From Paramixta manurensis (lineage in GTDB: Bacteria > Pseudomonadota > Gammaproteobacteria > Enterobacterales > Enterobacteriaceae), in NCBI RefSeq assembly GCF_013285385.1, contig NZ_CP054212.1:3906001-3970000 (forward strand): a stretch of 64,000 nt of DNA, written 5' to 3'. Below the pieces are notes generated by a model. The model saw nothing but the letters and a program-made list of their open reading frames with translations, did not search any database and was not told the origin of the DNA. Below, one piece after another: positions 51,957 through 61,590 of this stretch (position 1 is the first letter of the stretch; each line of letters starts with the position of its first letter). A program made the translations under genes and the position numbers.

Positions 51957-52190
51957 AGCGCGTATCCTGGTGAGGAATATTGTTATTGTTAGTGTGGCAT
52001 CAATTAACAGACAAGCAACAAAATCATTGCAGCCATCTTTACAAAAGTCTTTAAGCAGAATGAGTTAAGTCAAATTACTCCCGGCATACCGCAAACTGTT
52101 ATAGCTAAACCGGTGCCATCTGTGTCTGCCATAATCGTTAAAAGCATGCTCTACTGTAAACTGGCTATGCGTTCCTGATCGAGGTAAAAA

Positions 52191-52673
52191 ATGGATGCTA
52201 TTAAACAAATCCTGCTGCGCGAAATCGACACCTTAAATCGCGAGGAGTTACGCGACAATAAACCGCGTTTCAGCTTTAACTTCCTCAAAACGCATCCGGG
52301 CTTATGGCTCACCATGTACGTTTGCTACGCGCTGTGCGTGGCATTGATTTTTACCACCGAATTTCTTGGCTGGCCCGCGTTTTGGGGCGCGACGGTGTTT
52401 GTCCTGCTGATGAGTTTTTTAATGCTGCTGGACATTAATCCCAAATACCGTTTTGAGGATATTGACACCCTTGACCTGCGGGTTTGTTATAACGGCGAAT
52501 GGTATTATGTCCGCACGCTGTCCGATGAGGCGGTTAGCGAGATCCTTAACCATCCCACTACGCCAGATAACGTGAAAGAAGGCGTTAAAAAATTACTTTC
52601 GCTCAAAGGCGAAGTGGATTTTTATGACGTCTATTCCCTCACGTGGGGCCATGCGCGCGCCGCGTCGGTTTAA
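52191..52673 (+). CDS. ylaC: YlaC-family inner-membrane protein
   Basis: 160 residues, GAGG before ATG. Two membrane spans (about 36-58 and 62-82). KPRFSFNFLKTHPGLW at the N-terminus and RYNGEWYY-like (VCYNGEWYYVRTL) after the spans match E. coli YlaC. Function unknown. Confidence 0.85.
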   Translation: MDAIKQILLREIDTLNREELRDNKPRFSFNFLKTHPGLWLTMYVCYALCVALIFTTEFLGWPAFWGATVFVLLMSFLMLLDINPKYRFEDIDTLDLRVCYNGEWYYVRTLSDEAVSEILNHPTTPDNVKEGVKKLLSLKGEVDFYDVYSLTWGHARAASV

Positions 52674-52677
52674 TTCC

Positions 52678-54087
52678 TCACATCATGGCGGCAATCAGGC
52701 CGCCTAAAATGGCTACCGCCGCTTCTTGCGCGTCATCCCATGCCCAGGCAGCATTAAACCGAAAATAGTTAGCGTACTGCTGCCCGGAGGAGAACATACT
52801 GCCGGGCGCGATGCTGATGTTATGCTCCAGCGCGCGGTAATAGAGTTCGGTGGCATTCACCTGCTTCGGTAATTCAATCCATAAAAAATAACCGCCGCGT
52901 GAATCATTAATCCGCGCGCCATACGGAAGGTGCCGCTTCAAAGACTGGCGCGCCAAATTTTTGCGTTGTTCCAGTATCTGCCGCAATTTGCGTAGGTGGC
53001 TATCATAGCTGCGCGTACCGAGATAATTGGCTAACGCCAACTGCATTGGCGCACTGGTGGACAACGTGCTCATTAATTGCAAACGCTGGATACGCTGCGC
53101 CTGTTTCCCCGCCGCCACCCAGCCGACGCGGAACCCGGCGACCAGATTTTTCGAAAAAGACGAGCAGTGCAGCACGTTGCCTTGCTGATCGAAGGCTTTT
53201 GCCGGTAGCGGCTTTTCTCCGCCAAAATAGAGCTCGTTGTAGACATCATCTTCAATCAGCGCCACGTGGTGCGACTCCAGCAGCGCCACCAGTTGTTGCT
53301 TTTTCGCCTTACTTAAGGTGAACCCGACCGGGTTTTGTTGGTTGGTCATCAGCCAGCAGGCCTTGATCGGCCAGCGTGTTAACGCCTGTTGTAACTCCTC
53401 TAAATCCATCCCATGCTGTGGGTCGGTAGCAATCGCCACCACTTTCAACTTCAGCCGCTCAATGGCCTGTAACGCACCATAAAATGCCGGGTTTTCGATC
53501 ACCACCCAGTCGCCCGGCTCGGTCACCGCTTGCAGACTCAGGTTGAGCGCCTCCATCGCGCCATTGGTAATCACTATCTCATCTGGCGATACCGTCACGC
53601 CTTGTTGCGCATAACGCTGGGCCAGCGTTTTACGTAACGCCTCATTACCCGGCGGCAGGTTATGAATAGCATCACCTGGCGTCAGATTGTGCGACACACT
53701 GTTCAGCGAGCGCATTAATTGGCGCTGTGGGAACAATTCAGGGTCGGGGAATGCCGATCCGAATGGGATAATCAGCGGGTCGCGGCAGGCTTGTAACACA
53801 TCAAAAATAAACGCATTAATATCCACCGCTTCCGCCAATTGTACTTTTTGGTGGGAAACCGGTTGGCTAAGAAACTCGGCGCGCGGCGCGACGTAGTAAC
53901 CTGACTGCGGGCGTGAAGCAATCCACCCCTGACTCTCCAGCACTTGATACGCGTGCATCACCGTCATTAGGCTTAAGCCGCTCAGGCTTACCTGTTCACG
54001 TAGTGAAGGGAGTTTTTCGCCCGGTTGCCAAACTTCCGCTTCAATTTGCGCGCGGATTTGATGCACCAGTTGTTGGTATTTTGCCAC
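52678..54087 (-). CDS. MocR-type GntR/aminotransferase fusion regulator
   Basis: 469 residues from GTG 54087. An N-terminal GntR winged helix (1-70, LVHQIRAQIEAEVWQPGEKLPSLREQVSLSGLSLMTV) is fused to a class I aminotransferase domain with PLP lysine in SSFSKNLVAGFRVGW and NPxxxxTG-like NPGFTL. MocR proteins control PLP, GABA or amino-acid genes. Divergent or nearby targets are not obvious. The start site is weakly supported. Confidence 0.85.
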   Translation of the reverse strand: MAKYQQLVHQIRAQIEAEVWQPGEKLPSLREQVSLSGLSLMTVMHAYQVLESQGWIASRPQSGYYVAPRAEFLSQPVSHQKVQLAEAVDINAFIFDVLQACRDPLIIPFGSAFPDPELFPQRQLMRSLNSVSHNLTPGDAIHNLPPGNEALRKTLAQRYAQQGVTVSPDEIVITNGAMEALNLSLQAVTEPGDWVVIENPAFYGALQAIERLKLKVVAIATDPQHGMDLEELQQALTRWPIKACWLMTNQQNPVGFTLSKAKKQQLVALLESHHVALIEDDVYNELYFGGEKPLPAKAFDQQGNVLHCSSFSKNLVAGFRVGWVAAGKQAQRIQRLQLMSTLSTSAPMQLALANYLGTRSYDSHLRKLRQILEQRKNLARQSLKRHLPYGARINDSRGGYFLWIELPKQVNATELYYRALEHNISIAPGSMFSSGQQYANYFRFNAAWAWDDAQEAAVAILGGLIAAMM

Positions 54088-54150
54088 GGCTGTTACAGGT
54101 CAAATGAGGGAGTCAGGAAACTATTATAGGTTTATTTAACGGGTCTGATA

Positions 54151-54176
54151 AGCCGATGTTGGAAAAAACATCGGCT
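54151..54176. terminator. Stem-loop between the MHS porter and the MocR gene
   Basis: AGCCGATGTT and AACATCGGCT pair over six bases. The T-run is in the loop, not after the stem, so it may be an RNA-end structure. Confidence 0.4.
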
Positions 54177-54201
54177 ATTAGTATGTTGCCGTTGCGCGCG
54201 G

Positions 54202-55512
54202 CTACATCGCGGTCACCGGCGCGGTTGCATGGCGTGCGTGGTATTGCTTAATCAACCGCTTAATCACTAACGTCCCAATCAGGCCGCAGATGGCGGAGAA
54301 CGTCAGCCAAACGCCAGGCATAGCTTTATCACCGGTGGCATGAATCAAGTAGCTGGATACCGCAGGGGTAAACCCGCCAAACAACGCGGTTGCCAGACTG
54401 TACGCCATTGAGAAACCGGACGCGCGAACCTCAACCGGCATCACCTCTGCCAAATACACCACCATCGCCCCGTTATAGCTGGCGTACAGGAAGGAGAGCC
54501 ACAGCTCCGCCTCCAGCAAATGCATCAGCGTAGGCGACCCCACCAACCAGTGCAGCACCGGCCAGGCGGTTAACACGATCAGGATGGTAAACAGAATCAG
54601 CAAGGGCCGCCGCCCTACCCGATCGGACAACGCGCCCATTACCGGCAGCCAGAACAGGTTGGAAATGCCGACGCACAGCGTTACCAGAAAACTCGCCTTA
54701 TCACTCATCATCAAGACGGTTTTACCAAAGGTTGGCGTAAAGGCGGTGATCATATAAAACATCACCGTAGTGGTTACCACCATCAGCATCCCGGCCAGCA
54801 CCAGCGCCCAGTTACTGGCCACCGAGCGCATAATTTCACTCATCGATGGATGGTGTTTACGTTGGCTAAACGCCTCGGTTTCTTCCAGCATACGCCGGAC
54901 CCAGAACAGAAAAGGCACAATCATGCAGCCAATCACAAACGGGATACGCCAGCCCCATTCGGTGACCTGGTCTTTTTCCAACACATGGTTCAGCAACAAC
55001 CCCAACAGCGCGGCGAAGATAACCGCCACCTGCTGGCTACCGGATTGCCAACTAACATAAAAACCTTTACGCCCTTTCGGGGCGACTTCGGACAGGTAAA
55101 CCGAGACGCCGCCCAGCTCAACGCCAGCAGAAAAGCCCTGCAATAAGCGCCCCAGCAAAATCAGGATCGGCGCCGCCGCGCCCAGCGTCGCATAGCCAGG
55201 CACGCAAGCGATAGTCAGCGTACCTACCGCCATCAATCCCAGGGTCACTAACAACCCTTTACGCCGCCCATGATGGTCAATATAGGCGCCAAGCACAATC
55301 GCGCCCAAAGGGCGCATCAAAAAGCCGGCGCCAAAGGTCATCAGCGTCAGCATTAGTGAGGCGAAGGGATCGTCTCCCGGAAAGAAGGTTTTGGAAATGG
55401 CGGAGGCATAGTAGCCAAACACCATAAAGTCATACATCTCAAGAAAATTACCGCTGGTAACGCTAAAGATGGTTTTCGCACCGCTTTGCGATGTTTTTGA
55501 TGCAGAGGTCAT
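54202..55512 (-). CDS. MHS-family MFS transporter (citrate/tricarballylate type)
   Basis: 436 residues with 12 spans. NFLEMYDFMVFGYYASAI in helix 1, RPLGAIVLGAYIDHHGRRKG in loop 2-3, and LLQGFSAGVELGGVSVYLSE are the metabolite:H+ symporter marks, close to CitA/TcuC. It probably imports a tricarboxylate or similar acid. No catabolic partner is adjacent. Confidence 0.85.
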   Translation of the reverse strand: MTSASKTSQSGAKTIFSVTSGNFLEMYDFMVFGYYASAISKTFFPGDDPFASLMLTLMTFGAGFLMRPLGAIVLGAYIDHHGRRKGLLVTLGLMAVGTLTIACVPGYATLGAAAPILILLGRLLQGFSAGVELGGVSVYLSEVAPKGRKGFYVSWQSGSQQVAVIFAALLGLLLNHVLEKDQVTEWGWRIPFVIGCMIVPFLFWVRRMLEETEAFSQRKHHPSMSEIMRSVASNWALVLAGMLMVVTTTVMFYMITAFTPTFGKTVLMMSDKASFLVTLCVGISNLFWLPVMGALSDRVGRRPLLILFTILIVLTAWPVLHWLVGSPTLMHLLEAELWLSFLYASYNGAMVVYLAEVMPVEVRASGFSMAYSLATALFGGFTPAVSSYLIHATGDKAMPGVWLTFSAICGLIGTLVIKRLIKQYHARHATAPVTAM

Positions 55513-55680
55513 TGAATATATCCCGGCTTCCTTGTGTTTTTCCCTTTTAGCCTGAGAAGCACGGTTTTAACGTGACGAAAGTCACCATTGTGATTTACAA
55601 AAATACCAATTTTAGTAACTAAAAATTAACAAATATGTGGCTAATGGCCTGAAGGGAAAAGAAGAAAAACGAAGCGGGAT

Positions 55681-55706
55681 AAAAAAAACGCCGGAAATAT
55701 CCGGCG
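55681..55706 (-). terminator. exbD terminator
   Basis: Minus strand: CGCCGGA-TATT-TCCGGCG, then TTTTTTTT (55688-55681). Strong, six bases after the exbD stop. Confidence 0.85.
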
Positions 55707-55711
55707 CTTAG

Positions 55712-56134
55712 TTATTTGTTGGCGGTTTCCATACCCATCAAACCAATTTTTAAATAACCGGCCTGACGCAAAGAATCCATCACATTCATTAAGGTTTCAT
55801 AATCTACGGTTTTATCCGCCTGGAAGAAAATGGTGGTGTCCTTTTTCCCTTCCGTTTCGCCATTCAGCGTTTCCACCAGGTTCTCTTTGGTGACCGCCTG
55901 ATTGCCGATATACAGTTGCTTATCGGCTTTAATTGACAGATAGACCGGCTTTTCAGGACGCGGTTGCGGCGCACTGGTTGAAGCGGGCAAATTAACGCGG
56001 ACGTCCACCGTCGCCAACGGCGCTGCAACCATGAAGATGATTAACAACACCAACATCACGTCGATAAATGGCGTGACGTTGATCTCATGCATTTCACCAT
56101 CAGTATCCAGATCGTCATTCAATCGCATTGCCAT
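55712..56134 (-). CDS. exbD: TonB-complex proton channel subunit ExbD
   Basis: 140 residues (E. coli 141). One span at about 22-43 with the proton-path Asp25 in NVTPFIDVMLVLLIIFMV, then a periplasmic domain. It follows exbB by 5 bases. With ExbB and TonB it drives siderophore and vitamin uptake. Confidence 0.95.
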   Translation of the reverse strand: MAMRLNDDLDTDGEMHEINVTPFIDVMLVLLIIFMVAAPLATVDVRVNLPASTSAPQPRPEKPVYLSIKADKQLYIGNQAVTKENLVETLNGETEGKKDTTIFFQADKTVDYETLMNVMDSLRQAGYLKIGLMGMETANK

Positions 56135-56139
56135 AATGC

Positions 56140-56883
56140 TTAACCTACCCGCAGTTTCTGGGCGGCATGTACGCGTTGCGACTCGCTTTCGCCGCTGCTG
56201 GCGAGATCTAAATCCCGGCTTTGCAATAACAGAACCTGGGCGGCGACATCCCCTAACGATGCCTTATAGCTGGCGATCATACGGGCGAAAATATTGTAAA
56301 TCACCACCGCCGGGATCGCCGCCACCAGACCAATCGCGGTTGCTAACAACGCCTCGGCAATACCGGGCGCTACGACAGCCAGGTTGGTGGTTTGCGTTTT
56401 GGCGATGCCGATGAAGCTGTTCATAATGCCCCACACGGTACCGAACAAACCGATGAATGGCGCAATGGCGCCGATGGTGGCGAGGAAACCGTTACCGCGC
56501 CCGGCATAACGGCTAAAGGCCGCCACCCGGCGCTCCAGACGGAAACCGGTACGTTCTTTAATCCCATCGTTATCAGCAGAGCCGGCAGAGAGCTCAAGCT
56601 CATTCTGCGCTTCTTTGAGGAGTTGCGTGCTTAAGCTGCGCGGTGAAAAACCGCCGCAGGTTTCCGCTGCCTGACGCAGAGAACGCGCGTCAGACAACGC
56701 CAGTTGTTCACGTTTAATGCGGCGCTTTGCCGACGTTAACTCGGCGAATTTACTGAAGAAAATGGCCCAGGTGACAACGGATGCCAACAACAATCCAATC
56801 ATTACCGTCTTTACCACGATATCCGCATGCTGGTACATGCCCCAAACGGAAAGGTCCGTTTGCATCAAATCACTGGCTACCAC
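56140..56883 (-). CDS. exbB: TonB-complex proton channel subunit ExbB
   Basis: 247 residues (E. coli 244). Three spans; MQTDLSVWGMYQHADIVVKTVMIGLL at the N-terminus; the conserved FLATIGAIAPFIGLFGTVWGIMNSFIGIA and EALLATAIGLVAAIPAVVIYN helices 2 and 3. First gene of exbBD, with a Fur-box-like site upstream. Confidence 0.96.
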   Translation of the reverse strand: MVASDLMQTDLSVWGMYQHADIVVKTVMIGLLLASVVTWAIFFSKFAELTSAKRRIKREQLALSDARSLRQAAETCGGFSPRSLSTQLLKEAQNELELSAGSADNDGIKERTGFRLERRVAAFSRYAGRGNGFLATIGAIAPFIGLFGTVWGIMNSFIGIAKTQTTNLAVVAPGIAEALLATAIGLVAAIPAVVIYNIFARMIASYKASLGDVAAQVLLLQSRDLDLASSGESESQRVHAAQKLRVG

Positions 56884-56951
56884 GCTGTTTCTCCAACCTT
56901 AATTAAGCATTATCAGAACCAGCGCGGATCATACCAAATTAGGCGTGAATT

Positions 56952-56970
56952 GATAGTAGTTCTCATTATT
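56952..56970 (-). promoter_or_regulatory. Candidate Fur box of exbBD
   Basis: Minus strand AATAATGAGAACTACTATC matches 14 of 19 bases of GATAATGATAATCATTATC, 69 bp before the exbB start. exbBD is Fur-regulated in E. coli. Confidence 0.6.
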
Positions 56971-57235
56971 ATTTACAAACATTACGACGCGTCGGCGCGT
57001 TTTCGCCGCGCGCAGGTAATGGATATTCAGGACATGTTTTGCTTTTGTGATGCTACATGGAAAATTATTAAAACAACGTTTCAATAATGTGATGAGACTC
57101 ATCCAATTGACATGAAGCCAATTTTTAACCAGCGCAATTTCTCTATATTAAATCAGCCCTCGTGGCATCAGACCTCATACCTCTACTAACGCTATGGCAA
57201 AAAATAGATTCTCATCACGCGCTGGAGAACATTTA

Positions 57236-58222
57236 ATGATGATGAAAAAAAAGCTACTCGCGATTTCCCTGGCTTCCGCCGCTCTGATGGCATCCATGAC
57301 CTCGGTTGCGGGCGCGGCAACGGTATTTAAAGTTGCCGAAGTACAACCTGCAGGTTACCCCACCGTGGTGGCCTTACAACATATGGGCGAAAAACTAAAA
57401 AAAGCCACCGATGGGCGTCTGGCAATGAATGTTTTCGCCGGTGGCGTGCTGGGTGATGAAGACCAGACGCTGCAACAAGTACAAATTGGCGCGGTCGATA
57501 TGATTCGCGTCTCATTAGCGCCGGTAACTACCATTGCGCCAGAGACCAGCGTGCTGACGCTGCCGTATGTGTTCCGCGATGAAGATCATATGCATAAGGT
57601 GCTGGATGGCGCGGTGGGCAAAGAGATTACTGACGCTTTCGATAAAGACCCGAATACCCGCATGGTGTTCCTTGGCTGGACCGATGCCGGGGTGCGGAAC
57701 ATGATCACCAAAAAACCGGTACAGAAACCGGAAGATCTAAAAGGGATGAAAATCCGCGTACAGAATAGCCCCATCTCACTGGCGACCCTGAAAGCAATGG
57801 GTACTAACCCCGTCGCGATGGGCGTCAGCGAAGTGTTTAGCGCCATGCAAACCGGCGTGGTTGACGGCACCGAAAATAACCCGCCGACCTTTGTGGCGCA
57901 TAACTACATGCCGGTCACCAAATATTACACCTTAACCGGCCACTTCATTCAGCCGGAAATGATCCTGTTCTCGAAAAAGTCGTGGGATAAATTGTCTGCC
58001 GACGATCAGGCGCTGATGAAGAAATTGGGTAAAGAGGCGCAGGATGAAGAGCGGGTTTTATGGGCGAAATATAACGATGAATCAGTGGCGAAAATGAAAG
58101 CGGGCGGCGTCACCTTCCAAAAAGTTGATCGTGACTACTTTGTCAAAGCCACCCAATCGGTGCGCGATCAATATGGCGCTAACTATAAGGATCTGATGAA
58201 AAAGATCGCTGACGTTAAATAA
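57236..58222 (+). CDS. TRAP transporter substrate-binding protein (DctP)
   Basis: 328 residues from ATG 57236 (GGAG 8 bases before). Signal peptide ending VAGA-ATV. DctP pattern: VFAGGVLGDEDQTLQQVQIGAVDM, DLKGMKIRVQNSPISLATLKAMGTNPVAM with the carboxylate-binding Arg, VSEVFSAMQTGVVDGTENNP. It binds an organic or sugar acid in the periplasm. First of three TRAP genes. Confidence 0.92.
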   Translation: MMMKKKLLAISLASAALMASMTSVAGAATVFKVAEVQPAGYPTVVALQHMGEKLKKATDGRLAMNVFAGGVLGDEDQTLQQVQIGAVDMIRVSLAPVTTIAPETSVLTLPYVFRDEDHMHKVLDGAVGKEITDAFDKDPNTRMVFLGWTDAGVRNMITKKPVQKPEDLKGMKIRVQNSPISLATLKAMGTNPVAMGVSEVFSAMQTGVVDGTENNPPTFVAHNYMPVTKYYTLTGHFIQPEMILFSKKSWDKLSADDQALMKKLGKEAQDEERVLWAKYNDESVAKMKAGGVTFQKVDRDYFVKATQSVRDQYGANYKDLMKKIADVK

Positions 58223-58230
58223 CCGTTTCC

Positions 58231-58252
58231 GCGCCGGATTCGCTTCCGGCGC
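58231..58252 (+). promoter_or_regulatory. Intercistronic hairpin after dctP
   Basis: GCGCCGGA-TTCGCT-TCCGGCGC, perfect 8-bp stem with no T-run, just after the stop. It probably stabilises the binding-protein mRNA for higher yield than the membrane subunits. Confidence 0.6.
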
Positions 58253-58273
58253 GCCCTGGTCAGGAAAATCGCT

Positions 58274-58780
58274 ATGTCTGCTTATTCACGTCTGATGGAT
58301 GTGTTGTATTTGTTGTGCATGGTTGTCGCGGCGATTGCGCTGATGATCATGGTCACTGTTATTCCTATCGGTATTTTCGCACGCTACGCGCTGGACAGCG
58401 CCCTTTCCTGGCCCGAACCGGTGTCCATTGTCTGCGTGATTATCTTTACCTTTATCGGCGCGCCGGTCGGTTTCCGCGCCGGTACGCATATTTGCGTTTC
58501 CATGGTGACCGATCGCTTGCCGCCGCGTGCGCGCCGCGTTGCTGAGATCGTCTGCGATCTGATGATGATCGCCGTCTGCATCATTATTTTCCAGGCAAGC
58601 TATAGCCTGTGCCAAGACATGTGGCTCCAGCCGCAGGCCTCGCTGCCCGACGTAACATTTGGCGAAATGTATCTCCCGATTCCGGTAGGCGCGATTTTTA
58701 CGCTGTTGTTTGTGGTAGAGCGTCTGTTCTGCGGCGAGCAGACCCAGCGTCGTTTGGTTTTACTCGGCGGCACACACTGA
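58274..58780 (+). CDS. TRAP transporter small permease (DctQ)
   Basis: 168 residues, four spans. RYALDSALSWPEPVSIVCVIIFTFIGAPVGFRAGTHICV is the DctQ core. Partner of DctM in the membrane complex. CAGGAAA before ATG. Confidence 0.9.
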   Translation: MSAYSRLMDVLYLLCMVVAAIALMIMVTVIPIGIFARYALDSALSWPEPVSIVCVIIFTFIGAPVGFRAGTHICVSMVTDRLPPRARRVAEIVCDLMMIAVCIIIFQASYSLCQDMWLQPQASLPDVTFGEMYLPIPVGAIFTLLFVVERLFCGEQTQRRLVLLGGTH

Positions 58781-58793
58781 TTCGGAGTTCATC

Positions 58794-60080
58794 ATGGATG
58801 CATTAATTTTAATTGGCAGCCTGTTAGTTCTGTTAGCCTTCGGCTTTCCGGTGGCCTTCGCCGTGGGTTTCAGCGCCTTTATCGGCGCCTGGTGGATCGA
58901 TCTGCCACTCGAAGCGGTGATCATCCAGATCACCAACGGCATCAATAAATTTTCTCTGTTGACCATTCCGTTCTTTATCCTCGCCGGCGCGATTATGGCT
59001 GAAGGCGGCATTGCCCGCCGTTTGGTTAATTTTGCCTATATTTTTGTCGGCTTTATCCGCGGCGGCCTGTCGCTGGTGAATATCGTTGCCTCCACCTTTT
59101 TTGGCGCGATTTCGGGTTCATCAATCGCCGACACCGCCTCAATCGGTTCGGTAATGATTCCGGAAATGGAAGCAAAAGGTTATCCGCGCGATTTTGCTAC
59201 CGCGGTCACCGCCAGCGGTTCGGTCCAGGCGGTGTTAACGCCACCCAGCCATAACTCCGTAATTTACTCGCTGGCGACCGGCGGCGTCGTCACTATCTCC
59301 TCGCTGTTTGTCGCCGGTATTTTTCCCGGCTTGTTGCTCGGCTTATGTTTAATGATCATGTGTGTCGGCTTCGCCCGTAAGCGCGGCTACCCCAAAGGCG
59401 AACGCGTTCCTTTCAAGGAAGCAGTGAAGATTTTCTTTAACGCCTTCTGGGGCCTGTTCACGATTGTGATTATTTTGGGCGGGATCCTTTCCGGCGTGTT
59501 TACCGCCACCGAGTCAGCGGCGATTGCTTGCCTGTGGGCATTTTTCGTCACGATGTTTATTTATCGCGATTTCAAATGGAACCAACTGCATATTTTGCTG
59601 TTTCGCACCATTAAAACCGTGACCATTGTGATGGTGTTAATTGCCTTCGCCGCCGGGTTTGGCGCGGTGATGACCTTTATGCAGTTACCACAAATCATTA
59701 CCGAGTTCTTTACCAGCATTTCGAGCAATAAATATGTCATTCTGATGTGCATCAACATCCTGCTGCTGCTGATTGGCACGCTGATGGATATGGCGCCGAT
59801 CATTTTGATTTTGACGCCGGTGTTATTGCCGGTCACCACCGCGCTGGGTGTCGATCCGGTTCATTTCGGTATGATTATGATGCTGAACCTCGGTACCGGT
59901 TTAATTACTCCGCCGGTTGGCTCGGTGCTGTTTGTCGCCAGCGCGGTCGGCAAACAGAAGATTGAGCAGGTGGTGAGAGCGATGTTGCCGTTCTATTGCC
60001 TGCTGTTCGCTGTGCTGATGTTGATTACCTATATTCCGGCTATCTCGCTGTGGCTACCCCATGTGATGGGGGTGATGTAG
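58794..60080 (+). CDS. TRAP transporter large permease (DctM)
   Basis: 428 residues, about 12 spans. LTIPFFILAGAIMAEGGIARRLVNFA, FGAISGSSIADTASIGSVMIPEM and TPPSHNSVIY are DctM signatures. It moves the ligand with Na+. It begins 13 bases after dctQ. Confidence 0.93.
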   Translation: MDALILIGSLLVLLAFGFPVAFAVGFSAFIGAWWIDLPLEAVIIQITNGINKFSLLTIPFFILAGAIMAEGGIARRLVNFAYIFVGFIRGGLSLVNIVASTFFGAISGSSIADTASIGSVMIPEMEAKGYPRDFATAVTASGSVQAVLTPPSHNSVIYSLATGGVVTISSLFVAGIFPGLLLGLCLMIMCVGFARKRGYPKGERVPFKEAVKIFFNAFWGLFTIVIILGGILSGVFTATESAAIACLWAFFVTMFIYRDFKWNQLHILLFRTIKTVTIVMVLIAFAAGFGAVMTFMQLPQIITEFFTSISSNKYVILMCINILLLLIGTLMDMAPIILILTPVLLPVTTALGVDPVHFGMIMMLNLGTGLITPPVGSVLFVASAVGKQKIEQVVRAMLPFYCLLFAVLMLITYIPAISLWLPHVMGVM

Positions 60081-60103
60081 GCCAAGAGAGGATGATTGCG
60101 TCC

Positions 60104-60130
60104 GAAACGGCGTTCCTGTAACGCCGTTTC
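60104..60130 (+). terminator. Terminator of the TRAP operon
   Basis: GAAACGGCGTT-CCTGT-AACGCCGTTTC, perfect 11-bp stem 23 bases after dctM. The downstream T-rich tract is weak. Confidence 0.65.
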
Positions 60131-60248
60131 GGGCCGGTTACTATTTTTGGCGGCAGATTCCGATAATGAAAAATACCAATGAAACCCCGTTGGTTAAACG
60201 TGGTAAGTTACTTAACACGAGTATTCAGGGTTTGGCAGGACGTTTGGC

Positions 60249-61451
60249 ATGTCGACAAAAAAAATCGAGACCACGCTGATAGGCGCGGGTCGTGCAAAAA
60301 AATTTACCCAGGGTTCGGTTAACAGCGTTATTCAACGCGCCTCTTCCTTAGTTTTCGATACCGTTGCCGATAAACAGCGCGCGACCGCGGGTCGTGCCGA
60401 TGGCGCACTGTTTTATGGCCGTCGCGGCACCTTAACCCACTTTTCCCTCCAGGAAGCGATGGTTGAACTGGAAGGCGGCGCGGGCTGTGCGCTCTATCCT
60501 TGTGGCGCGGCAGCGGTTTCTAATGCGATTCTCTCCTTCGTGGAGGCGGGCGACCATGTGTTAATCAGTGGCGCAGTGTATGAACCTACCCAGGACTTTT
60601 GTACCAAGATCCTCAGCAAGCTAAACGTTTCCACCACCTTTTTTGATCACAGCATCGGTGCGGAGATCGCCGAACAGGTGCAGCCCAACACTAGGGTGGT
60701 GTTCCTTGAATCCCCCGCGTCCATCACCATGGAAGTGCAGGACGTTCCCGCCATCGTTGCCGCCGTTCGCAGCAAAGCGCCTGAGGCGATTATCATGTTG
60801 GATAATACCTGGGCCGCCGGCGTTCTGTTTCGCCCGCTGGATTTCGGCGTGGATATCTCGATTCAAGCCGGAACCAAATACCTGGTGGGGCACTCTGATG
60901 CGATGATTGGCACCGCCGTTGCCAATGCACGCTGCTGGGCGCAACTGCGGGAAAACTCCTACCTAATGGGGCAAATGGTTGATGCCGACACCGCCTATGT
61001 CACCAGCCGCGGGCTGCGTACGCTGGCGGTACGGTTACGCCAACATGAAGAGAGCGCGTTGCAGGTTGCCCACTGGCTGGAACAGCGGCCAGAAGTTGCC
61101 AGAGTAAATCATCCGGCGCTGGAGCAGTGTCCCGGACATACTTTCTGGAAACGGGATTTTAGCGGCAGTAGCGGCCTGTTCTCCTTCGTGCTCAAGGAGA
61201 AGCTTAGCCCATATCAGTTGTCACAGTATCTCGATAACTTCCATCACTTCAGCATGGCCTATTCATGGGGCGGTTTTGAGTCGTTGATTCTGGCTAATCA
61301 ACCGGAAGAGCTGGCAGCCATCCGTCCGGTTGCCGGGGTGGATTTTACCGGCACACTGGTGCGGCTGCATATCGGGCTGGAGCATGTCGACGATCTGATT
61401 GATGATCTAGCCGCCGGGTTTGCCCGTATTAAGGAAGCTGGCGGTCGCTGA
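60249..61451 (+). CDS. metC: Cystathionine beta-lyase MetC
   Basis: 400 residues (E. coli 395). PLP lysine in SIQAGTKYLVGHSDAMIG, YGRRGTLTHFSLQ at the N-terminal side, and LYPCGAAAVSNAIL. It cleaves cystathionine to homocysteine, pyruvate and ammonia. Next to yghB as in E. coli. A TRAP operon separates it from exbB here. Confidence 0.95.
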   Translation: MSTKKIETTLIGAGRAKKFTQGSVNSVIQRASSLVFDTVADKQRATAGRADGALFYGRRGTLTHFSLQEAMVELEGGAGCALYPCGAAAVSNAILSFVEAGDHVLISGAVYEPTQDFCTKILSKLNVSTTFFDHSIGAEIAEQVQPNTRVVFLESPASITMEVQDVPAIVAAVRSKAPEAIIMLDNTWAAGVLFRPLDFGVDISIQAGTKYLVGHSDAMIGTAVANARCWAQLRENSYLMGQMVDADTAYVTSRGLRTLAVRLRQHEESALQVAHWLEQRPEVARVNHPALEQCPGHTFWKRDFSGSSGLFSFVLKEKLSPYQLSQYLDNFHHFSMAYSWGGFESLILANQPEELAAIRPVAGVDFTGTLVRLHIGLEHVDDLIDDLAAGFARIKEAGGR

Positions 61452-61590
61452 GAACGCTTAAAAGTTAACCAAAACCTCAACCTCGCGGCAACGTCATCAT
61501 ACAGATCAAAGTGCCGCCGGGGATTTGCGGTTACACTTGGCCCGAGCCTTACGCGTTTACAGCGCAAGATGAAGTGGAATGGGATACAAC

